A DNA stretch of 33,923 nucleotides. Source: Desulfurococcaceae archaeon (GTDB taxonomy: Archaea > Thermoproteota > Thermoprotei_A > Sulfolobales > Desulfurococcaceae). The notes beneath the pieces were generated by a model. It ran no database searches, was not told the DNA's origin, and was given only the letters and a program-made list of their open reading frames with translations. Below are positions 8,334 to 14,160 of this stretch, piece by piece. Position 1 is the stretch's first letter; each line of letters begins with the position of its first letter. Where the stretch lies: positions 1 to 33,923 of the forward strand of contig JAJHQY010000001.1 in the NCBI GenBank assembly GCA_020833085.1. The letters run 5' to 3'. The position numbers were made by a program, and so were the translations under genes.

Positions 8334-9926
8334 TTAGGCCCTCCGGGTCCCTCCGGTCCCCACTAACCTCTTGAAGGCCTCGTACTGGCTGCGAGTAACT
8401 CTCTCGGAGACGTCGTCGAGTTTAATAAAACTCCACGGGAGCTCCTCTTCGTAGCTGTAGCCGGTGAAGACGTAGTCTACTGTAAACTCGCCACTTAGCT
8501 CTCTCATAGCCCTCCTCCAGCCTGAGAGCCCACCTCCGTGCGCGGCCCACAGCAGTATTAGCTTGCCCATAGGCCTCGCCGCGAGTGCCAGCTGCGCCTG
8601 GACAATAGCGAGGTCTATGTCGTAGAGTCTCGCCTCGACGACTCCGCGTAGCCTACTCCTATACGCTCTCAACTGCGACTCCAAGACCTCTCTACTAGGC
8701 ATACCCACCCACTGAAACACTGTACGGGGCTTGGGGACGAGTGGGTTGAGTGCGACTGAGACCCTCCTACCCCTACTCTTTGCGTACTTCACTACTCCTC
8801 GAAGCGTCTCCGCGTCGCGGGAGAACTCCTCGGCCTCGACGCCCTTAACCCCGTATATCAAGTAGAGTTTCAAGTCGAAGCCCGCGTCTACTAGGCTCTT
8901 AATGACTTCCAGCACGTAGTCTACGAGCCCGGTGTACTTGAAGAAAACACTGTGTAGTAGCCTCGAAAAGGACTCCGGGGCGACTGTTAGTGTTCTCTGC
9001 CCCAACTGCTTAATGAGATCTAGCGACTCTACCAGCCTAGCACTCAGCCTGAGAGACGGTAGCGACGCGGTGAACCCCTCACTCGCGAGGTACTCTAAGA
9101 GCTTAATGTGCGCCCCGGTCACGGGGTATGAGAGCGAGTAGAGCACAACTCTCTTACCGCTAATAGTGTACTTCAAGCCCTCCTCAATTATAGCCTTGAG
9201 AGCGCCTAGGTCGCGCTCACGATAGGGCTGAAAAACGCGCGTCTCAATACAGAAGCTACAGTGAAAAAGGCAGCCTCTATTGACTTCCAGCTTAAACCCC
9301 CTACCGTAAACGGGCTCGACTTCAGTGTTCTCGACTTGCCTCACTGGATACGGCGCGGAGTTCAAGTCCCTCACGTACTCCTTTACAACAGCATTACTCG
9401 TCAATCCGGGCACGTAGACGTAGCTGAGTTCTGAGAGCGCTTCGAGAAACCTCTTCTTGTCGTCTCCATACTCAAGCCACAACTCGACAACTCTCGGAAG
9501 AGTCGCCTCGGCCTCGCCGATAATGAAGGCGTCTACTAGATCACTGTAGGGAATCGGGTTCTCCATTACTACTGGGCCCCCCGCTACAACCACGTGCCTC
9601 TTCCTCTCACGAGAGAGCACTTCTACTCCACCTGCTAGGAGGAGCCTAGCTAAGTTGACGGCGTCGAGCTCGTAGTGTAGAGATGTAAGTATTAGTGGAA
9701 AGTCTCTCAGTCTGCTCCCGGTCTCTAGGCTGCGGGGCTCCTCTTCCGGTCCGTAGAGGCTCTTGCAGCAAAACCGCTCGAGGTAGACCTCCTCGTACTT
9801 ATTCACCAGCGTGTAAATGATGTCGGGGGCTAGTCCGGAGAGCATGGCGCTGTAAGTACTGGGGTAAATGTAGGCCGCTCGCGACAAGACCCTGGACACT
9901 CTCTTCCTGACTACATTGATCTCCAT
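8334..9926 (-). CDS. Radical SAM protein with N-terminal B12-binding-like domain
   Basis: The N-terminal part, with the GGPVVMENP and FIIGEAEATLPRV segments, resembles the cobalamin-binding-type region found before many radical SAM domains (COG1032-like architecture). The cluster motif CLFHCSFC follows at about residues 219-226, within EVNRGC. The radical SAM barrel continues to about residue 460 and then a C-terminal tail. The start is chosen as ATG at 9926 instead of GTG at 9938: the ATG lies exactly 26 nt from the edge of the TATA arm at 9952-9957, and the arrangement mirrors that of the divergent gene. The mRNA would be leaderless. The reaction cannot be assigned; methylthiotransfer or methylation is possible for this class. 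Confidence 0.85.
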   Translation of the reverse strand: MEINVVRKRVSRVLSRAAYIYPSTYSAMLSGLAPDIIYTLVNKYEEVYLERFCCKSLYGPEEEPRSLETGSRLRDFPLILTSLHYELDAVNLARLLLAGGVEVLSRERKRHVVVAGGPVVMENPIPYSDLVDAFIIGEAEATLPRVVELWLEYGDDKKRFLEALSELSYVYVPGLTSNAVVKEYVRDLNSAPYPVRQVENTEVEPVYGRGFKLEVNRGCLFHCSFCIETRVFQPYRERDLGALKAIIEEGLKYTISGKRVVLYSLSYPVTGAHIKLLEYLASEGFTASLPSLRLSARLVESLDLIKQLGQRTLTVAPESFSRLLHSVFFKYTGLVDYVLEVIKSLVDAGFDLKLYLIYGVKGVEAEEFSRDAETLRGVVKYAKSRGRRVSVALNPLVPKPRTVFQWVGMPSREVLESQLRAYRSRLRGVVEARLYDIDLAIVQAQLALAARPMGKLILLWAAHGGGLSGWRRAMRELSGEFTVDYVFTGYSYEEELPWSFIKLDDVSERVTRSQYEAFKRLVGTGGTRRA

Positions 9927-9951
9927 AGCTCTCCGCACTCGTATAAACGCT

Positions 9952-9966
9952 TATATACTGTATATA
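9952..9966. promoter_or_regulatory. Palindromic bidirectional promoter with two TATA arms
   Basis: TATATACTGTATATA is a perfect 15-bp palindrome (7-bp arms around one T at 9959). Each arm is a TATA box for one of the two divergent leaderless genes. The distance from the far edge of each arm to the first base of its start codon is 26 nt on both sides (9952 to 9926 and 9966 to 9992), so the whole intergenic layout is mirror-symmetric about 9959. The palindrome could also be a regulator-binding site. Confidence 0.75.
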
Positions 9967-9991
9967 CCAATCAAGTATACTCGGTGTAAGC

Positions 9992-11209
9992 GTGCTCAAT
10001 TACTCCAAGTACTATAGTAATCTCGCGAGGAGTATTAAGGCCTCGGAAATAAGAGAGCTCCTAGCCATTATCAAGGCGAGGAGAAACGTCATTAGCTTCG
10101 CGGGGGGCATACCGGACCCAGCTCTCTTCCCCAGAGCGGAACTCGCTGAAATAGCGAGAGAGGTTATTGAGGTCTACGGCGATGACGCCCTACAGTACAG
10201 TGAGACTAAGGGTGTTAAGGAGGCGAGAGAGACTATATGTAGCTACTTGGCAGCCAGAAAGGGAGTTAAGTGCGGCCCCGAGAACATTATTATAACTACT
10301 GGTAGTCAGTCAGCTATAGACCTCATAGCGAGGACGCTGCTCGACCCGGGAGACATAGTCATAACTGAGAACCCCTCTTACTTGGCGGCTATAGGAGTAT
10401 TCAGGAATGTCGGCGCGAGACTAGTGGGAGTAGACATAGACGACTCGGGCATGAAAACTCACCTACTAGAAGAGAAGTTGAAGTCCATGCCCGAGGAAGA
10501 GCGGAGAAGAGTAAAGTTCATATACACGGTGCCAATCGCCCAGAACCCCTCCGGCGTCACGCTTAGTAAAGAGCGCAAAAAACACCTACTAGAAATAGCC
10601 TCGAAGTACGATATACTAGTAGTAGAAGACGACCCCTACAGCTACCTCGTCTTCGACGAGAGTGTAGACAAGACCGTTCTCAAGGCCATGGACGAGGAGG
10701 AGAGAGTAATATACGTGAGCACTATTAGCAAAATACTCGCGCCGGGGCTGAGAATAGGCTGGATAGTAGGCCCCGGCGACTTAATTAGGAGAATTGAGCT
10801 CGTTAAACAGTACGTAGACTTGCACTCGCCGACCCTAACACAGTACATTGTAGCAGAGGCCATGAAGAGAGGGGTTGTAGACAGAGTTATCTCTCGCGCA
10901 ATACCACACTATAAGGCTAAGAGAGACTTAATGCTCAAAGTCATAAGCGAGGAGTTCCCCGAGTACACGTGGTATTCTAAGCCTGTGGGGGGTCTCTTCG
11001 TGTTTGCATACGTGTATAAAGAGGGGTTTGACGCGGGCAAGCTACTCCCAGTAGCCATTGAGAAGTACGGAGTTGCCTACGTGCCCGGGGGTAGCTTTCA
11101 CGTAGATGGTCGAGGAGCTAATAGTATGAGGATAAGTTTCAGCTACCCGACACACGAGCAGATAGTTGAAGGCGTGAGGAGACTCGCGGCGCTAATAAGA
11201 AGTGGCTAG
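9992..11209 (+). CDS. PLP-dependent aminotransferase, class I/II (LysN/AroAT-like)
   Basis: This fold-type I aminotransferase has 405 residues. Visible landmarks are the cofactor phosphate region TTGSQSAIDL (about 102-111), NPSG at 185-188, DDPYSYLVFD at about 213-222, and the Schiff-base lysine K247 in STISKILAPGLRIGW. The overall sequence is that of the archaeal multi-substrate group that includes alpha-aminoadipate and aromatic aminotransferases; the exact substrate is not readable. The GTG start at 9992 fits a leaderless mRNA from the palindromic promoter. Its TAG overlaps the TAG of the convergent gene within the tetranucleotide CTAG at 11206-11209. Confidence 0.92.
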   Translation: MLNYSKYYSNLARSIKASEIRELLAIIKARRNVISFAGGIPDPALFPRAELAEIAREVIEVYGDDALQYSETKGVKEARETICSYLAARKGVKCGPENIIITTGSQSAIDLIARTLLDPGDIVITENPSYLAAIGVFRNVGARLVGVDIDDSGMKTHLLEEKLKSMPEEERRRVKFIYTVPIAQNPSGVTLSKERKKHLLEIASKYDILVVEDDPYSYLVFDESVDKTVLKAMDEEERVIYVSTISKILAPGLRIGWIVGPGDLIRRIELVKQYVDLHSPTLTQYIVAEAMKRGVVDRVISRAIPHYKAKRDLMLKVISEEFPEYTWYSKPVGGLFVFAYVYKEGFDAGKLLPVAIEKYGVAYVPGGSFHVDGRGANSMRISFSYPTHEQIVEGVRRLAALIRSG

Positions 11210-12090
11210 TCGAGAGCAACCACAGTTCCCAGTCCACGTGGTGGTATGAGCCCCTTCACGGAGTCTAAGTCGCCAGCTCTGACGACTTTAATAGCTCTAC
11301 TCAGCCTGTACAGCACTTTTTTACTTTTCCGGGCGAGCTCCTCTACCTCAACGCCCCCCTCAACACCCACAACGCTGACTCTAGCGGTGTAGTTTCTCCT
11401 CACAGGAATCCACTCGGTTAGCGAGAGCGCCGAGATTACTAAGTTGCTGTATTCTAGTTCGCGCATAACTCTGTACTTCGAGGCCGCGTTCAGACTAGTT
11501 ACAACTACAGTTCTCCACTTCTTACTCAAATTACTTGTGTGAGATATAGGGTCGAGTCCTAGTGTGTACGCGTTTCTCCTATCGGTCTCACAGTATAATT
11601 GTACCTCTAAATTAGCCTCTCTCAGGAGGGCTCCCAGGGAGACCCCCACGAGGCCGCAGCCCTCAACGAGAACGGGCTCCTCGCACTCGGAAGCCAGACT
11701 CACTACGTGGTTTAAGAGCGGTCTTAGAGCGTCGTGCGGTTGCGGTGAAGTCAGCTCCTCCTCGAGGTAGGAGTCGTCTAGAGAGGCGTAGTTTGAGAGT
11801 ATTCCGTTAGTAGTAACACCTAGTACCCCCCGCTTACCCAGTGGCGCGACAGTGTAGTACTTGCCTGTGTACTCGGTCCTGTCGCTCAAGACCTCAATTA
11901 CTCTGACGACGCCGGTAGACCCGAGCACAACTGGCCTGGTCAGGGGAATTAATCCCGAGTATAGAGCTTTTTCGAGCTCTCCTAGGTAAACGTAGAGAGT
12001 TTTAGCTAGAATATCTCCAGATATTACTACAGCAGGGTACTCGACAACCTCTACTGCACTACCACTGTATACAATAGATTTCCACCTCAC
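11206..12090 (-). CDS. Divergent zinc-less medium-chain dehydrogenase-like protein
   Basis: The order of motifs recalls the MDR (alcohol dehydrogenase) superfamily: a GroES-like N-terminal half, including a GSTGVVRVIEV segment where MDR enzymes have the GHE motif, and then a Rossmann half with GCGLVG (a GxGxxG dinucleotide-binding turn) followed by a strand ending in the acidic ETD. The catalytic zinc ligands and the structural-zinc cysteines of classical enzymes are absent, and at 294 residues it is shorter than usual (about 340). It may be an oxidoreductase without zinc or a non-catalytic relative. A stop codon lies two codons upstream of the GTG at 12090. It converges with the aminotransferase (shared CTAG) and diverges from the HTH operon. 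Confidence 0.6.
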   Translation of the reverse strand: MRWKSIVYSGSAVEVVEYPAVVISGDILAKTLYVYLGELEKALYSGLIPLTRPVVLGSTGVVRVIEVLSDRTEYTGKYYTVAPLGKRGVLGVTTNGILSNYASLDDSYLEEELTSPQPHDALRPLLNHVVSLASECEEPVLVEGCGLVGVSLGALLREANLEVQLYCETDRRNAYTLGLDPISHTSNLSKKWRTVVVTSLNAASKYRVMRELEYSNLVISALSLTEWIPVRRNYTARVSVVGVEGGVEVEELARKSKKVLYRLSRAIKVVRAGDLDSVKGLIPPRGLGTVVALD

Positions 12091-12129
12091 TAGCTACCAC
12101 ACTCTGACAAAACACCTCTCTGCATCAAT

Positions 12130-12138
12130 CTTATAAAC
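12130..12138. promoter_or_regulatory. Shared TATA core between divergent genes
   Basis: CTTATAAAC is centred at about 12134, and TTATAA reads the same on both strands. On the plus strand it lies 26 nt before the TTG at 12160, which would make the HTH gene leaderless. On the minus strand it predicts a start near 12108, giving a leader of about 18 nt before GTG 12090. No second box is needed to serve both genes. Confidence 0.6.
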
Positions 12139-12159
12139 TCCCGGCTAGTTAAGTAGCTT

Positions 12160-12528
12160 TTGAATAAACTCCCGGTGATAGAAGTGTCCACGACTAGGCA
12201 GTCCACGAGTAAGTTTCCAGTTCACTGGGTGAGTAGAGAGGCTAGATACAAGTTAATAGAGTTAATGCTCAGTACGAGGAGTTTAACGGAGCTAGCGAAA
12301 ATACTGGGAGTGACACCCACAGCGGTCAGGAAGTACATTAAGAGGTCCGCTCACCCCAGTGACGAGGTCTTGTTAAAAGCGATCGAGTCGCTGGCCCCCT
12401 ACGAGAAGGACCAGGCGATGTCTATAATAATAAGTGACCTCCTCGGAGCTGTCAAGGCGCTCTACGAGAACGTGGAGGACAAGTACAGAGCAGAAATAAA
12501 GTCTAAGCTAGCAGAGATCATAAAGTAG
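12160..12528 (+). CDS. Helix-turn-helix DNA-binding protein, first gene of an unknown operon
   Basis: The protein has 122 residues. A helix-turn-helix is clear at about residues 42-62 (LTELAKILGVTPTAVRKYIK). It is preceded by a basic N-terminal arm and followed by long helices up to the C-terminus (KALYENVEDKYRAEIKSKL) that could dimerise. It fits a crenarchaeal transcription-factor-like or nucleoid-associated protein. TTG at 12160 is chosen because it stands 26 nt from the TATA box, as in a leaderless gene. The three genes downstream follow with gaps of 9 and 3 nt and then an overlap, so the four probably form one transcript. Its DNA target is unknown. Confidence 0.78.
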   Translation: MNKLPVIEVSTTRQSTSKFPVHWVSREARYKLIELMLSTRSLTELAKILGVTPTAVRKYIKRSAHPSDEVLLKAIESLAPYEKDQAMSIIISDLLGAVKALYENVEDKYRAEIKSKLAEIIK

Positions 12529-12537
12529 TGGTCTCTC

Positions 12538-12921
12538 GTGGGCGCTAGTAGTGAGAAGCCATTTTTATCCACAGGTAAGCTCGTCGAGAACTACAGACTA
12601 CTAGTAGACTACATGAAGAAGTGTAGGGAGAGCGATTTAGACTGCAGTAAGCTAATTCCGAGTTCAGACTTCTTACTAGAAGTGAAAGAACTAGTAGAGA
12701 GGGGTGCGCTGTCGAGGTTCTCAGACTTTATTAGTATAGTGGAGGAGAGGTACGGTAGTCTAGTAGACTGCGACTTGGCGCTGAGAGTTTTCAGTGAAAT
12801 TCACGGTCACGAGGCTAGTTGCGACCTCGTGAAGAAAATACTCATTACGCAGCTAGCCGGCTGGATACTCGAAATGCTCGAGTCTCTGGGTTATGTTAGA
12901 GTGAAGTTTTCTTGGAGATAG
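12538..12921 (+). CDS. Protein of unknown function in the HTH operon
   Basis: I do not recognise this 127-residue protein. It looks mainly alpha-helical, acidic and soluble. Four cysteines (KKC, DLDC, DCDL and SCDL) are scattered and do not form a standard metal motif, though they might do so together. The GTG at 12538 has a weak GTGGT upstream. It lies 9 nt after the HTH gene and 3 nt before the next gene, so it is almost certainly translated from the same mRNA. Confidence 0.68.
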   Translation: MGASSEKPFLSTGKLVENYRLLVDYMKKCRESDLDCSKLIPSSDFLLEVKELVERGALSRFSDFISIVEERYGSLVDCDLALRVFSEIHGHEASCDLVKKILITQLAGWILEMLESLGYVRVKFSWR

Positions 12922-12924
12922 CGC

Positions 12925-13230
12925 TTGAAGCCCGAGACGGTTAAGTATATTGTGGAGAGAGTTGTAGCGTACTTGAGGAGAGAGGGCTTTTACGTAGCCC
13001 ACTGCGAGATCAAAGCGCGGAGAGGTGAGTTCGAGGTTTTTATGAGGCTTGAGAGGAACGTGGCCAACATCCCCTCAATAAAGGTGGTTTTTAGCAGGAG
13101 GAGTGGTAAGTTCTTTGTGTTCACTGGGAGGACTAGTCTGGATTTGAGGTTAAAGAGAATTATCAAGAGGCTACTCGAGGCGGAGAAGCGTGAAATCGCC
13201 TTACAAGAAGAGAATTCAAGTAGCAGTTAA
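12925..13230 (+). CDS. Small basic protein of unknown function in the HTH operon
   Basis: This small protein has 101 residues with an alpha-beta-beta-beta-alpha look: a helix at 5-20 (VERVVAYLRREGF), strands through about 75 with alternating charged and hydrophobic residues, and a basic C-terminal helix (RLKRIIKRLLEAEKR). The fold pattern and basic charge would suit nucleic-acid binding, but this is inference. It starts at TTG 12925, 3 nt after the previous stop. Its last 41 nt, encoding a tail that ends in four serines, overlap the start of the next gene in another frame. Confidence 0.65.
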   Translation: MKPETVKYIVERVVAYLRREGFYVAHCEIKARRGEFEVFMRLERNVANIPSIKVVFSRRSGKFFVFTGRTSLDLRLKRIIKRLLEAEKREIALQEENSSSS

Positions 13231-13948
13231 ACTACTGAGCGAGTTCACGAGGCGAATAGACGAGTTAGACAGGGCAGCGGCAGTGGAGATTTTGAGAAAA
13301 GTGTACATAGAGCACGGTCTTCAGCCAATAAGGGGCAGAGCCACTCCTCCCGATATATTCGATAAGGAAATGACTACACTGTATGTTATTAGCAAGTACG
13401 GGCTCAAGCTAGACGAGGAACACCCCGAACTACACTCAAAAGTGTTCTACATAGAAGAGGCGCTCGAGAGCGCCCTGAGCAGTATTATGAGTGGTAACTA
13501 TGAAGAGGCGAGAGAGAAGTTGCGCTCAGTATCTCCCACAGGAGTAGTAGACAGTAATACAGTAGCGAGGCTTCTCCGAATACCACTAACTAAACTAGTA
13601 CTAGGCTTTATTAGCGAAGACGAATTCAGAGATGTACTGCAGAGAGTTCTCAAGGCTATACCGGAGGAGGAGAGAACAGTAGTCAACTACGTGAAGTTCT
13701 ACATAGGCTTGAGACTAGCAGAGGCTATATACAGGGGTGAAGTGAGGAGCAGAGAGGTCAAAGAAGCCTACAAGAAGGCCCTGGCAATAAGACTGGGATT
13801 CCCCAAGGCAACACCCAGTGACAAGTACGTGTGGGAAATAGCCAGAGCTGTTTTCAATATAAGTGAGAAGAGGCTGCACAGCGTCCTCAGCATCGAGAAG
13901 AGCAAGCCTAGCAGCGAGTCTAGCTCTGAGCGAGCTGGGGGGCGGTAG
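13190..13948 (+). CDS. Conserved crenarchaeal protein, probably DUF2192-like
   Basis: This 252-residue soluble, mostly helical protein has a conserved-looking N-terminal part (YKKRIQVAV, then RGRATPPDIFDKEMTTLYVISKYGL) that I associate from memory with the archaeal DUF2192 family; the match is unverified. The C-terminus is a Ser-rich disordered tail (PSSESSSERAGG). The GTG start at 13190 lies inside the previous gene. It is supported by GGAG just upstream and by the fact that the family-like sequence begins right after it. The stop at 13948 is only 2 nt from the end of the GC-rich RNA candidate on the opposite strand. No function is known to me. Confidence 0.75.
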   Translation: MKSPYKKRIQVAVKLLSEFTRRIDELDRAAAVEILRKVYIEHGLQPIRGRATPPDIFDKEMTTLYVISKYGLKLDEEHPELHSKVFYIEEALESALSSIMSGNYEEAREKLRSVSPTGVVDSNTVARLLRIPLTKLVLGFISEDEFRDVLQRVLKAIPEEERTVVNYVKFYIGLRLAEAIYRGEVRSREVKEAYKKALAIRLGFPKATPSDKYVWEIARAVFNISEKRLHSVLSIEKSKPSSESSSERAGGR

Positions 13949-13950
13949 CG

Positions 13951-14088
13951 AGCGTTCACCACCCGCCAAGACCTGTAGCTTGGCGGGTGGTTCATCACGC
14001 TGCCCCCGGGCCCCCTCACCGCAGTAGCTCTGCCCCCGTCGCCGGGGGCTTCAAAGCCCCGCGGCTCTCGGAAACCCGGAGACACCAA
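13951..14088 (-). ncRNA. Candidate structured RNA with a kink-turn (possible omega-RNA-like or L7Ae-binding RNA)
   Basis: The stretch 14001-14080 is about 75% G+C by my count, far above its surroundings, which is a known mark of RNA genes in hyperthermophiles. Read on the minus strand it folds as follows. A 10-bp stem pairs 14083-14074 with 14011-14002. Inside it are a hairpin at 14065-14041 (10 bp, one bulged C, UUGA loop) and a small hairpin at 14033-14021. Directly abutting the first stem is a second one (14001-13997 with 13955-13951), then a GAU bulge with GA facing GA, then 13 bp (13991-13979 with 13970-13958) closed by an 8-nt loop. The bulge with tandem G-A pairs is a canonical kink-turn, the site bound by archaeal L7Ae. 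A TATA box at 14110-14118 predicts a start at about 14088. The exact ends and the RNA class are unknown. Confidence 0.6.
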
Positions 14089-14109
14089 TAAACCTACAGA
14101 CCTCTGAGA

Positions 14110-14118
14110 CTTATAAGC
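14110..14118 (-). promoter_or_regulatory. TATA box for the GC-rich RNA
   Basis: CTTATAAG is centred near 14114, 26 nt upstream (on the minus strand) of the point where the GC-rich structured region begins, and has a purine-rich element before it. The box is palindromic, so its direction is inferred from the RNA candidate; on the plus strand it would face the 3' end of the helicase gene. Confidence 0.5.
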
Positions 14119-14142
14119 TCTGCTGGGCTAGAGAAGCATTAT

Positions 14143-14147
14143 AAAAA
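14143..14147 (-). terminator. T-run terminator after the helicase gene
   Basis: On the minus strand TTTTT begins 14 nt after the helicase stop codon. Oligo-T runs terminate archaeal transcription. The run lies between the helicase end and the TATA box of the RNA candidate and would separate the two units. Confidence 0.35.
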
Positions 14148-14160
14148 CATTTACAGCTAT

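Noticed and set aside
9351..9375. T-arm-like sequence (GGAGTTCAAGTCCC) suggesting a tRNA
   Set aside because: It lies inside the radical SAM coding frame and has no matching acceptor, anticodon or D arms around it.
14021..14049. Alternative hairpin pairing GCCCCCG (14032-14038) with CGGGGGC (14043-14049)
   Set aside because: It competes with the longer 10-bp hairpin at 14041-14065 and the small GCAG/CTGC hairpin; the longer fold was preferred, though both could form in turn.
13768..14088. 106-residue minus-strand open frame across the GC-rich region as a protein gene
   Set aside because: It runs on as antisense of the DUF2192-like gene, and its upstream half is better explained as structured RNA or a relic of a TnpB tail.
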